Part shown: one piece after another, positions 47,545-59,788 of the stretch
How the letters are laid out: each line of letters begins with the position of its first letter
Position numbering within the stretch: the stretch's first letter is position 1
Origin: Actinomucor elegans
Taxonomy: Eukaryota; Mucoromycota; Mucoromycetes; Mucorales; Mucoraceae
Direction of reading: 5' to 3'
Length of the DNA: 64,000 bases
Assembly: GCA_026027325.1 (NCBI GenBank)
Contig: JAMSLZ010000003.1
Location: 2,976,001 to 3,040,000 of the forward strand
Position numbers and translations under genes: made by a program
Notes under the pieces: generated by a model
What the model saw: the letters and a program-made list of their open reading frames with translations, nothing else
Databases searched by the model: none
What the model was told of the DNA's origin: nothing

Positions 47545-48174
47545 CTACTGCATCAGTAGTTTCAAGTCGATGTTTAGTTTGCTTTTACAGATCTGTTGAT
47601 AATTCTTAAAATGGTTTAGTGTCTTTTCTTTTTCGTCGACTTGAATTACAAAGGACGTCAATAAGACTAATCCTTTATTGTTTGGCCGTTCATGAAAATA
47701 CATCACGGATAACATTGTTGGTATTTCCTTGTCCGATTTTGGTAAACTGCCAGGATAGTCTAAAATAGTAGCCATAGTATCTTCAGATACCTCTTTCACT
47801 GTATTGGATGTTATTGTAGATAAAACATGGTTGTCAAGCGTACGATTATAGATAACTAAGCAGCCGTGAAGGTTCGATTCCGGGGTTTTGATGTCTTTGA
47901 TAATATGATAATCAAATGTTTTCTCTTTAAGTGCGAATAGAACTGGATCAATGACAGTTTCGAGATACAGAACATTCACTTTTTCGTCACAGAATTCCAC
48001 CAAAACAGCTGGTTTGAGTCCAACCAACATGAAACCAAACTCGCCATACAAAAGCATTTCTTCAGGCTTTAGCTCACCTTTAAACGTGATAGTATCCAAA
48101 GTACCCTTATCTAGGTTCTTCCAAAACTGTAATTCGAGTAAACCAAAGTATTCAAACGCTTCTTTGACATCCAT
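47545..48174 (-). CDS. Conserved-looking 209-aa protein, unknown
   Basis: Single exon. Alternating hydrophobic strands and charged loops suggest a compact soluble alpha/beta protein (for example FEYFGLLELQFWKNLDKGT, LLYGEFGFMLVGLKPAVLVE). There is no signal peptide, membrane segment or motif I can name. The length, ATG context and absence of low complexity support a real gene. An intron-less gene of this size is normal here. Confidence 0.6.
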   Translation of the reverse strand: MDVKEAFEYFGLLELQFWKNLDKGTLDTITFKGELKPEEMLLYGEFGFMLVGLKPAVLVEFCDEKVNVLYLETVIDPVLFALKEKTFDYHIIKDIKTPESNLHGCLVIYNRTLDNHVLSTITSNTVKEVSEDTMATILDYPGSLPKSDKEIPTMLSVMYFHERPNNKGLVLLTSFVIQVDEKEKTLNHFKNYQQICKSKLNIDLKLLMQ

Positions 48175-49132
48175 GTTGACTGAAATTTGAAAATGTCAAA
48201 AAGTAACCGAGCTAAGGTTATGTAGAAAATTTTTGTTTGACCAGTCCCGATGTCGGAGTGGTATGCCCAACTTGAGTATTGCATTAATCATCTGGGATAA
48301 ACGTTTTGGTTTGGAGCAATCAAGATCTTCAGATGTGATAAACATGGTTTATCTGAAAATTTAGCCGCATATGGAAGATTAATCACTACGGAGGTCTCTG
48401 ATCATTGGAATGGGAATAAAGCAAGGCCATGATAAAGGTTACAATAGATGCAGTAACTCATTTTGAATACGTATTACTTTACTTGTCATGTGCAACATTT
48501 GATCAAGATTCGTTTAGAGATCTCTAAATCAATAAAACATAATACTAGGTTTTATAAAATGTTGTAATTTACTAGTAATTATTAGCTAACGTAGTATATT
48601 CATTGAGTCGCAGCTAAACAAAGTTTCTCACATATTCTCAACTTCATTACTGAGCGTGTAATACTAATCAGATGCGATGCTAAAATGTAATCGCCCCAGA
48701 AATCTATCAACCATACCATGTGTGTAATTTATATATATTAGATGTTGCATTCCTAAAATCCGATATAATCATTGTGGTTATAATAAATGTAGTGATTCTT
48801 TATAATCTTGGGATGCAAATTAAATTAGAATTGATCGAAAAATGCAGAAAAGAAGAAACTGGTTTAATTTCAAAAAGAAATTATAAAAAACGTTTTGGTA
48901 TTAGAAACTATATCTCGAAAATGAAATGTTTATAATCAAAAAACATAACCAAAGGTCGCAACAATTGGGACAAAGGGGTATACGAAAAATATTCAGAATC
49001 AGCCCAAAGCCAAACTGCGTTTAACACGCAGAGGTGGTCTGCCAACCCAATGTGACCTTCTTTCCTACCTTACCCACTCAAATTTTTTTTTTTCTATCGA
49101 CTACCTTTTTTTTTTGCATAAACGAAAACAGA
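48175..49132. other. Divergent intergenic region
   Basis: 958 bases with one repeat copy (48661). A tRNA-like beginning near 48250 was tested and rejected. No gene. Confidence 0.5.
48661..48711 (+). repeat. Dispersed repeat, left half
   Basis: ACTAATCAGATGCGATGCTA, the copy closest to the core in its first 15 bases, then a decayed right part (AATCGCCCCAGAAATCTATC). Confidence 0.5.
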
Positions 49133-49943
49133 ATGGCAAAGAATACAACAAGTAAGACTAGATCATTGGCGATCATGTTTTTTTTTAAAAAAAAAACTCC
49201 CAACTCATATCTATTTGTTAGCTAAAAAGGCCGCTGCCTCCAAGAAGGATACAACTGTCAAAGATGCTGGTATCAAAAAGACCTCAACGAACAAAAAGGG
49301 AAAAAACGTATCAGCTGGTACTGACGAAATCGATGATATCTTTAACAAAAAGAAAATATCTGATGCTTCAGAGATTGATGATATTTTCAATACAAAATCT
49401 CTCAAGGATAGCAAGACCGACAATAAAATAAAGGAACCTGTTTTGTCCAAGAGTGCTAAGAGAAAGGCTGCCAAAAAGTCAAAGCAGGCTGAACCAGAGG
49501 AGAAAAAAGCAGAAAAAGAGGATGCTAACGAAGAGGAGAACGAAGAAGAAGAGGAGGAGGAGGAAGAAGAAGAAGAACTAAGTGAAGAACAAGTGAAAAA
49601 GGTAGAGGAGGTTGTATTTGCTGAGTTGGCTGCTGTCAAGAACAGTAAGCCTTCAAAAAAACGTCCTGCACCACCACCTTCTGCTGACGAAGATTTTGGT
49701 GATTCTCGAGGCATTAAAAAGACAAGTAATGTATTTTTGAAGGAGGGTTGTATTGGGCATTGTATTAATGTGTTCGTTCTAGATCGTACTACTGAAGATG
49801 GTTATCCTCTTTACGATGTGAAGGACTTGAATATTGGTAACGGTTTGGATACACCAGAGTGTCCTTTTGACTGTAAATGCTGTAAGTCATCTTTATAACA
49901 CGAAGCTTCAATTGTATTTCTCACTCTCTACATAGGCTTTTAA
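49133..49943 (+). CDS. DUF1764 family protein
   Basis: Exons 49133-49151, 49222-49725, 49783-49881 and 49936-49943, giving 209 residues. The family hallmarks are EIDDIF motifs in a Lys-rich N-terminus and, at the C-terminus, DSRG...RTTEDGYPLYDVKDLNIGNG and CPFDCKCC-F. The final coding exon is 8 nt and supplies only the last Cys completion, Phe and stop, restoring the conserved CCF end. The EIDDIF motif occurs twice in tandem, and a run of ~18 acidic residues precedes LSEEQVKK. DUF1764 proteins are widespread in eukaryotes with no assigned function; the charged composition suggests a nucleolar or nuclear protein. Confidence 0.85.
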
Positions 49944-50060
49944 TCCTGTCTTTTATACGCGTTTTGTTATAGAAAGAGTTTATTGTTTTTTTTTTTTACA
50001 AAGTGTACATTATATAATTAGATAAAAGTAAATCATGAAAGAAAAAAAAAAACAAAAAGA

Positions 50061-53000
50061 TTAGAATGCTTCCCAGACGGTAGCACTGTAAGCGGTTTCC
50101 ATTCTTCTTCTTACAAAAGCAGGTATAGACTGATTAAGCCACATCTGTCTGATTTGTTCATAACGCTTTACATTAAGATACTGAGGTGCACCACGCTTCA
50201 AAAAGATATCTGCTTCACCATGACTATCAAGATAAGGAGCATTCATGATACTACCTCCGTTATCATGTAATAGCAATAGGAAACAATCTTTAATCATTAG
50301 ATAGATACCAATCTCTCCACTACAACTACATAGTCAAAAGGGGGTCAGTATCAACTATGAAAAATCTACAACAAAAGGTTTCAACTTACTGTTTCATATG
50401 CGTATTACATTCACCTTTGTTGCCCTTTGTACAGCAGAATCGACGAGCGCATACAAAAGTACCACAGATCAAACAAATGGCAGAGTGTTCAGGAACAGTC
50501 TTGCAGTTTTTGCAAACGCGCTTCAAGCTTTCATCCAATAATTGATCCAAACGATAAGGAAGCGTAGTCATTCTAAACCGAGTGGGCAAATTGAGCGAGA
50601 TGGACACAGGGTCATTATTAGGCGAGGTCTGGTATTCAGTTGGAGAATACTTGAGGTAATCTTTGCACCATCCACCGATCATCTCTTGCTCAAAGGTTTG
50701 TAATTCAAAAAGGTTGTTCAACGAAGGCAATCTCAAGATATCTAGCAAATTATCGAATTCATTCTTCTCTTGCATATCATTAGAGGGATCTTGAAGGATA
50801 AAGCCATGGTGGACCACCATAAACAAAAGAGACTTTCGCAAAAATGGCAAAGCAAATGTACGTATGAGTGCCGTCAAGGCTCCAGGATGGACGCAGTGGA
50901 AGAAACGGTCAATAGAGGCTTGAGGCATGGTCAATCCTAGGACATAGGTTGCAAATTGCTGCACAGCTTCTGCTTCAGAAGATTGCTGTTGATCTAAGTT
51001 GAGAGATTGCAATAACTGACTGATCTTGTTGTCTTTCAAGAGCTTGTCGTCGTTCAAGAAGCTAGACGCAAGAGCAACGACTGTCTTGGAGAGTTCAGCG
51101 AGATAGATAGAGCGCAATAAGTGATGGGCCTCGATCGAAGGGCATTCAGCTACCGAAAAACTCAAGCGTACCAAAGCTTTGAATGGGTCATCAACTAACA
51201 GCGGCTTCAAGGTATCAGCCTCCACCATATCTTCAACAAGGTGGCTAACTGTATTGGGTATAAACTGATTGATCGCTTGTAAGGCTAATCTTTCTTGAGT
51301 GAAACGGTCTTCTGCTTGCCATGGTGAATTCATCAATTTCTGAATCAATGTATTCGTCAGACCAAGAACCTTCAATAGCGTTTGAGATGTATTAGGGATA
51401 TCATCAATAAAAGTGCCAGTGTGCTCTACAGTAAGGTCTCTAGCACGCGTTCCTTCAGTTCCTCGCTGAGCAATTTCAAAGTCTGTGATAGTGTAAGAAT
51501 ACATGTCATATAGAGCTCGAATGGAGTCTGCAAGGTTTGAAGCGCGTTCAATTGATTTTTTATCCCAAGTAGCATGAATCACCTTCATTAGCTGGTTGTA
51601 GATGTGTTTTAGCTTTTCTTGATCACTGATAACAAGGTCTGGATCGGTGTTCACAAAAGGCTGCTCTTCATCAAATGAACCAGGGATTTGTTCAAAGCTC
51701 TTCTTTAGTATGTCAGCAGCATCTTTCACAACTCTGGTCAAATCGGCATATGGAGTTGAAGGAGCCATCACACCAGGATAGGATTCTTTCTTGCCTTTCC
51801 AAACGATAGGAACCAAAACATTGCCCAATGCCTTACACAATGGACAAAGGAAACGCGACTTTGGAGGGATAGCTAATGGGAACATTCTACCTAATTCACC
51901 TAACAAATGGGTATCTACCGATTGTTGGTAATTATCAAAACATTCAGAGTGCATCAGATGACCACAAGAAGAGATATCAAGACCAGAAAGATGAGCATCT
52001 GTAGGGAAGCCGCTGAAAGGTGGTAGTTTATCAGTATTGCTTTCGTCTTTAGGTACCCAAGGATTGGCACTATTACTTGTTTCCAAGACTTCAGCCAAGA
52101 CGTCCTTGTTGTCCAGAGGCGCGAGTCGCTGCGTGTTTGCTTGCTGAATTAAACCAAGCATGCCGAATAATTTGCTGTCATCAAGTTCTTCTTGACACAC
52201 AATGCAATTATCGGCTGGGAAGTGACATTTGCGTATGATTTCCACATCGTCCTCTGAAGAGATGTCGTTAGCACCAGTTGCTGTGTCTTCATAAGCCTCT
52301 CTGATGTCTTCATCTTCTTCAGTCTTGTACAAATCAGCGTGCTGCTCCATAAACTTGGATTGAGCATTAGCAAACTGGGACATAATGGCAGCTTGGCGTG
52401 CCTTGGCAGCAGCTCTTTTGCGCTCATACTCGGATTCACCACTACCACCAGTACGTTCCAATTCAGCTTTTGTTTCTCTAGCCTTTCTTTCTTTGTATTC
52501 AGCGATTCTTTCTTTAGCAACATCAGACCCATAGTATTCAATCTTGTCGACAATGAAACCTAAACGCTTATGAGCATGAGCCAATTCAGGATCATCCAAG
52601 CAGCGCAAGAGAATCACCAATAATGAAGCGTGGGTCTTTTCGATTTCATTGATCTGAATAGAATACTCATCAGCTTCAGCAAAGTCTACAAAATGTTTGG
52701 TATTGGACTCGTCGATCAACACATCCGCTCTAAATCTGCCCTCGACTTTCATGGCTGCTAGTTCACTTGCAGAACTGTTAGGATCTGTGACAGCAAGCAT
52801 GGCCAAATAGAGTGCTTCGTCCAAGATAGTATCGCTCTTGGATGCCTTATGGAACTTGGCATCCCAAAGGGCATAGGCAATGATTTGACAAATGAGATGC
52901 GAATGCAAAAACTTGCCCAAGTGTCTAAATGGACCAATTTCAATGCGTTTTATCTTGGGAATCACCAAGTACTCTTCTTTGTCATCAACCTTGTTATCTG

Positions 53001-56000
53001 GATTCAACTGATTCCAGCGTTTCTTGAGAACATGCTGTGCTTCTTCGCGTTGATTACGAGTATAATGCCAGTGATAGGGTTCGATTTCATCCAAATACTC
53101 AGACTTGATTTCATATAGACCCTTATCGCTTAAACCATCGGGCGCTTTGTAGTTGGCAATCATATTCAATTGGGTCTCGAAAGACTCGTGGTCTGATATA
53201 CTCTCAGGTATCAGTTTCAAAAGTTCAGAATAAGACATGCTACCAATGCCAAGATATTGAATGATGGATTGTCGAATACGTTGTTCAGTTGAAACGTCAG
53301 AAGCATAGCCATGTTCAGTAGCACAAATGATCAGTAGATTAAGGAAATCCTCCACCATATACACAGTTTGACTGGCGTCATAGTTTTTACATTTACCAGG
53401 TTTACCTCTAAACCAATCCACAAGTTGGAATCGATCCATTAAAGTCAATAATATTTGATTGCTATCACACACAACCAAACCAACTTGGAGCAAGTAGATA
53501 TCACAATCTAAAGTGTTTTCTCTGACATCCACATCTTTATAAGAATGTGCCTAAGTAGTTTGTTAGTCAATTGATATAAAAAACCAATTTTAATTCATAC
53601 CTGGTTACGAATATTATAACCATTTCTGACCCATACACCGCAACTGATTTGAGAGAGCATGGCAATAGTTCGAATAGGGTATTCAAGTACTAGCAAAAAC
53701 ATGTCGTGATCTTTGCTTTGGAACGCATCGCTCACCATCTGCTTGAAGCCACCTAGCCATCCGAGCTCGTTCAAGATACCTTGATGTAACAGAGAAACAT
53801 TCTCAAAGAGTTCTGATAGTAACCAGTGGAATGGATGGTGGAAAGATACCGGTTTAGTAGTAATATCATAATCGACAATAGAAAAGGTGCCGGCCGTAGG
53901 TGTGCTGATTTGATGGAAAGATTGTTCACCAACACCTGCAATCTTCACTCTGGCTTCTTTATTATCGCGAGATTCCCTAACAGAAAAAAAAAAGCGAGTT
54001 CTAGGCGTGGTAGTTTGAACGGGAGATGACTCGTCATCTTCTGAAATATTTTCTACAGTGTCTCTGTTTTTGTGGGACTCGATAATATGAGTCCATTCAG
54101 AAATTGCCTTCAATACACGGTAAATGGAGCGACACAAGTTACGTGATGCATCAGCAACAGCGACCTCTGCAGGAGAATTGAAACATTCAGCAAACAAACG
54201 ACACAACTTGGATATTTGCAAAGTCATATTGAAAGCAGTAACCCAAGATTGAGATTCAAACTCGACATGTGCATCCGCTTTACGCTTAATTGCGTCCATT
54301 TCCTGAAATTGAAATAGCATGTCCAGGAACTGGCGAAGATACACTGGATTTTTGGAAATCTCTGCCTTGACTTGTTCAGCGTTCATCACATAGCGCAAAT
54401 CAAAGATAGTATAGGCATAACGGTGACGGCCAATGGCTTTAGAGGAACAATCCACTTGAGCACGTTGAAACTCTTCAGGGAGAAGCATATGCACATGATC
54501 TGTCAAGAAAAAGTTTTCAAGGATAGAACATACGATACCAAAGAACTTGTAATCCTTGACTAACATGGAAGCAACCGTAGGTACAGTCAAAAGTTGAACC
54601 GACAGCGTGCTGACCGAGTTTTCAGGCTCTCTGTCTTTAAAGAAAAATGCATCGACTAGATCAGGGTAGTTTCTGGCAAACCGAGTACCAAGAATGGGTC
54701 TATAGTCAAAGTTGCTTATCAATGTACCAATGAGTAAATCTTTGATGCTAATACGAGCAGTTTTCCAAAGACGCAAGTCGAATAGTAGCAAATAATCTAT
54801 GCGCAGCTTTCTTTTAAATTCTTTCTTCAAGTTGGCGTTGATGAGACGAGTTTCAGCGAGAGTATCGTTGGTACTAGTCGCAGTGCTTTCAGGAGGAATG
54901 CCCAGTTGTTGCGTTATTGCTTTTTCTTCTAACTCTAGCTTTTCAGTGTATTCTAACCATGCTTCCAAGCTCCAATCCATATCCAAAATATCGCGAGATT
55001 TGTGTGTCTTTGAGGACTTAGGTTGAGATGAAGCAGACAATCTTCTTCGTTTGAGTACTTCAGCAGCACGGCCTTGAGATTCCAAGTTAGAACTGCCGGC
55101 TTCATTATGTGGGGGTTGCACATCACTTTGACGTCTTCTGGATAAGCTTTCATTTGACGTGGATGATGTGAATAAGGGGCGTGTGGTTTGAGTAGGTTGA
55201 TCTGTGTCCATATCAATGGCTTCTGTTTCGTTATTTTGCTGAACAGATATACTAGGCAACTCCTCGGCGTCTTCAAAAGTCTCATCCGAGTCTTCTTCAT
55301 CTTCTACTTCTGCTCCAAATCGCTGGAAAAGATCATCTATTTGGTCTTCATCCAACAGAATATCCTCTTCGTCTATTTCTTCTACATCGTCACCAAACAT
55401 CATATCTTCTACATCCCCCTCGTCGTCCATATCAGCATCAGTTTCATCATGATCAAATGGATCATCTTCATTCTCGGGCATTCTTCCTCTTCTATAACGT
55501 ATAGATAACCAAGCTAGTTCAGGACGAAGAGCCCAATCGGTAGACAACACCTCACAGAGGATATCTCGAATAATACAATTGCCACCATTGACATTATTGA
55601 AAAACTTGTAGCGCCCACCCGTCAACTCTTTTAACCAGTCCAGTAATAAACCAGCAATCTCTTCGCGTACTGTTTTCTCACTGGAACAAATTGTAACAGC
55701 CAAATTGATATCGCTAATCACTTCAGCAATACGCACTAATTCTGCAATGTTTGCTGATTCCTTGATAATATGTCTACCATATAAATCAACGCATTCAGCT
55801 GCGTATGCGGCTTCTTCTTTTGAGCAGTTTAACGCTTTCATTACAGTACTGATTACTTCATCAAATGAATGTTTTTCATCGTTCCATAGGATACAGGCAT
55901 ACTTTTGATTTTTTTGATTTACAGGTAATCCAAGTGATTCATGAGAATCTATACAGTCTTGTTGGATGGACTCTACTGTGCCAACAGATACTACATCTTC

Positions 56001-56791
56001 AGGCGAAGCAGCAAATGTTTCCAAGATATAATCAAGCACAACTGTGATTGTTTCTTTTACTGAATGAAAGATATTGGGTGGAACTGAAGACAAGGGCTCA
56101 AGTTGACGCTGATTAGCGGTTGCAGATGTGTTCTCGGATATATCAGCAGTAGTTTGCAACGAATGAATGCCGCATTCCAAAGGTACCTTCCATGCCTCTG
56201 GGTCACCACAATCACAGCAGCCGCCTGCACCTCGACTGATCCAAATTTTCACGTCATGACCTTCATGGTTCATAGCATGGAAGCACTTGGAACACATCAC
56301 GCAAGTGTCATCAAGACCACAGTTTCTATAAAAGACGCGTGCGCGTTTAGACTAGACGCAAACATATTTTCCCATCTGTTTTACCTGCAACGATAAACAC
56401 TTTCGCCTTTCTTGAACAAATGGCCACACTGCTTGCCTCTCTGACTTTCCCAGTATTCTGGCTCGTCGTCTTCGTTGTGTAGGTTTTGAAGGTGCTCGTC
56501 GTTGTCGTCTGCAGAACCAAACAAGTTGTATTTCTCGAGAAGTTGAGATAAATTATCACTGTCCGATAGACCTTCTTTGAAAAAGTATTTTTGCATCAAG
56601 TTTAGATCGTTGCTCCATAAAGCACGATAACAGTTTGTAAGAATGTGTTTTTCGGCTTTTTTATCAAGTTTACTCTTGTACATGAGAGGAGCCTCGGTCA
56701 AGAAGGTTTTTAATTGAGAGGGAGTGACAGATACAGTTCCAACGTTGTTCATGTCTGGAGAACTTGTTTCTTTTAAGGGTGGCCGTGACAT
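50061..56791 (-). CDS. UBR1: E3 ubiquitin ligase N-recognin Ubr1
   Basis: Exons (minus): 56791-56385, 56325-53601, 53550-50390 and 50325-50061, encoding 2185 residues. The UBR box (about residues 118-195; [30 protein letters not shown] ... GGCCDCGDPEAW) binds basic N-degrons. A ClpS-like segment (YACILWNDEKHSFDEV, about 275) binds bulky hydrophobic N-termini. A winged-helix-like region lies near residue 1130. The RING-type finger is at about 1495-1600 (CIVCQEELDDS ... CGHLMHSECF ... CPLCKALGNV). The UBLC/UAIN cap at the end contains CNTHMK-HCSGEIGIYLMIKD and APYLDSHGEADIFLKRG. It targets N-end-rule and misfolded cytosolic proteins for proteasomal decay. An acidic insert (about residues 410-490) makes it longer than yeast Ubr1. 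Confidence 0.95.
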
Positions 56792-58482
56792 TATGAAATA
56801 TTTATGCTATAGCCTTCTTTTTTTTTTTTTTTTATTTACGTAGCTTAAAAGAAGAGCTTGTTTTTTTTGTAGGTCAGTTTCTCAAAAGGCCTGCTTTTCC
56901 CTCCCGTGACGTTGTTTCTTTGGGTGCTTACAGAAAATGATGAAACCTTTTGCAAGTATGATCCAATACTTGCGTTAGTAAGCAAGATATAATACGCGTT
57001 TGATTCAGGATTATTCATATCATATTCGCCTGGTATGTATCAAGCAAAAAATAAAATAAAAAAAGGCGGGCACTCAGCCTTTTTTTTTTTTTTTTTCCCA
57101 CACACACTTCTGGTTTTATCAGTGTACTACTTCTGAACCACTTACATTTCTGTAGTAAATCGGTCTACATAATAGGACACAACACGTCGAGATGTATAGT
57201 TGGCTCTCGATTTAAATGCATCATTGAGTGATATTCTCGATTTCATAGCACCAATCTCTTACGGCTAAAACTTTAGAAAGTAATATATCCACATGCAAAT
57301 CAGTAAATGCGGTCAAGATAATCATACTCTCGACAAATTGAGCTTTAGTCTGATTGAACAACTTGATTTGAATCTTGCTACCTAAGTAAATGCATCCTTT
57401 GACCAAGATCTCTCTTCATATGTCAAATTTTCAAGCTGTCATTTAAAATTAAAAACTGGAATTCTGTGCCTAAAAATTGTATGAGACCATACTAAACAGT
57501 ACGTTTATGGTTTTTTTAACGTTTTACTGTTTTACAGCTCATTTATCTATCTTTTAACAATATGCTTTTTATACTAAAGGAAAAGAAGGGCATTTATTTT
57601 TATCCGGCTTATTTCTCTGAAAATCTAAGCTTTAGCTTGGTTTATGATTGATGTATATGTAATATCACTATGCTAAGATATTTGTCATGAGCAACAACAA
57701 CAGTATAAAACGTTTTATTGGGCAAGGCTCGCGAGAACATTTACTCAATTCGATTTTCTCCAGGAAATGCAACTGTAACCCAATTATTTTATAAAAAAAA
57801 AAAAAAAAAAAAAAAATGCAATATAGTATTCGCGCTTTATAAAACAAAGGAAGTCGCATGAATATTGAGATTCGAAGTATACCTTCCATTTCTAACATCA
57901 ACTGCTTCTAGTTTGATATTGCCTCTGAGGGCTAATACATGTTCAGGATGAAGTATTGTACATAATAAACTATTATTGCAATTTAGTAAAATGGGTATGC
58001 GATGTAAATTCTATGCATTTCAAGTATTCTAAATCTAACGATCTAGCAATCCTCTTAATTAATCCCAGTCTAATATTACAAGTGCTGGCTGTTACATGTT
58101 TAGAATAAAACACTGTTTTTGATAAAACTATTATTCTACCCAAACACATTGAGTATATTGTACCTTTGGTAACCATTAGCGGTAAAGTACATGCAATATG
58201 TAATGATCTATTCTATTTCTAAGGTCGATCCCTGTTCAATAGGAGATAAGACACGTAGCTCAGAATGAACACACTGCATTTATTGCGACCCCCCTTTTTT
58301 ATTATTATTAAAGACAAATTGTCGTTTTCTTTATAAAGATCGTCTGGTGCCCTCCCCCAATCTCCAAAACTGGCACATATATGTAGATAAACTATATTAT
58401 GCTTACTGTACCTGAAATACTTTAATTATTGACTCATCATTAGTATAAATGCAATATCAAATTGATACACAGGTTTTATTGA
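56792..58482. other. Gene-free 1.7-kb block
   Basis: UBR1 promoter side and 3' flank of the isomerase gene. T/A homopolymers (56818-56834, 57079-57096, 57793-57816). Small open frames have no protein-like content. Confidence 0.55.
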
Positions 58483-59630
58483 TTAAAGTTTGGAATATTT
58501 AGCAGGTTTCTTGGTAACAAAAGCTTCGATGGAAAGGGGAATATCCTAAGTTTGACAGATGTTAGCTTTTGCAAAATGATATAATAGATGCATGTATATG
58601 TACCTCGGTATGCAACATGGCAGCATTCCAAGTAACTGTATAGGCCAAGCCTTCGTCGACAGAATGATCACGGGAATAATTCAACAAGTGTCTATAAGAT
58701 GTTTAGTCAAAACAAAAATCTCATTTTCTGGTTATGCATAGTCTTACTTGGTGCCGAGAACAGCAATAGGAGATTTAGAAGCAATAAGCTTAGCAGTCTT
58801 GAAAGCTTCAGCTATTGAACAAAGCATTTAGATGATATTCCTGTTCTTTTTTTTTTTCTTTACCTAGCACTGCTTCTTGATTTTCAACAACTTTGTTCAC
58901 GAATCCGCATTCTAAAGCTTCTTTAGCATGCATACTAGTAAGCGAGTCAGTCTTTTTGTTTTGTGTTCATTTAAGGGGGACACTTTACTTGCGACCAGTG
59001 AAACAAAGTTCACGAACTAGACTGTGATTGCCAATGACTTTGGGAAGACGTTGCAAAGAGCCAACATCGGCAGCAAGGCCAACATCTACCTCTTTGACAC
59101 AAAAGAAAGAATCTTTAGTGCAATAACGAATATCACAAGCAGTGACTAAATCGACGCCCGCACCGAAACAAGCGTTATGAATGGCAGCAATGACGGGTTT
59201 AGTACATTTTTCAATAGCAGTAAAGGCAGCTTGGAAACCTTCAATGTGAGCGCGGATTTTGTAAGCATTACGGGCAGGGTCTCCGCTACTGCTATTTTGA
59301 AGGCTCGTTTCAGTCACTAATATGAAATAAGTATAACGCAAGATATCATTTGAATTTGACAATTACAATCTAAACCAGCAGTGAACATGCGACCAGATCC
59401 TGATACGACAACTGCAAGCACATCATGATCATTTGAAATATTAAGGAAAGTGGCTCTACAGTCTGCTACTAGTCTGTTTTCACGTGTTAATAGCTTGAAG
59501 CTTATTTGAATTGGATAATACTTTACTGATCATTGAAAGCGTTCAATTTTTTTGGTCTGTTCAATTGAACATGGGCTACACCTTCAGCAGAAATATCTAC
59601 TTTGACAGTTTCGTATTGATATTTGCTCAT
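58483..59630 (-). CDS. ECH1: Delta(3,5)-delta(2,4)-dienoyl-CoA isomerase, peroxisomal
   Basis: Exons (minus): 59630-59527, 59473-59367, 59316-58989, 58934-58864, 58811-58748, 58691-58604 and 58545-58483, giving 274 residues; all introns are GT-AG, 50-58 nt. It is a crotonase-fold enzyme: MFTAGLDLTE and HNACFGAGVDLVTACDIRYC form the oxyanion hole. KEVDVGLAADVGSLQRLPKV carries the acidic pair that distinguishes dienoyl-CoA isomerases from hydratases. The C-terminus is SKL, a canonical PTS1, so it acts in peroxisomal beta-oxidation of odd-position unsaturated fatty acids. UTP15 ends 158 bases upstream on the same strand. Confidence 0.93.
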
Positions 59631-59788
59631 AATGGATTGAAAAAAAAAAAGGTGAAAAGAGTAAATGTAAAAAAAATAAAAAAAAGAGAGAGCCCTTATA
59701 AAAAAAAGCCATGCTTGAAATCCCGCTTTTCACACGTAGAGTTAACCATGACAAATACGCATCAAATAAGTACTGATTTTTATTTTAT

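Noticed and set aside
47860..47895. tRNA-like GGTTCGATTCC
   Set aside because: It lies inside the 209-aa gene and has no matching acceptor, D or anticodon arms.
48245..48340. tRNA-Ser-like start (GTCGGAGTGGT)
   Set aside because: There is no B box downstream and no cloverleaf can be drawn.
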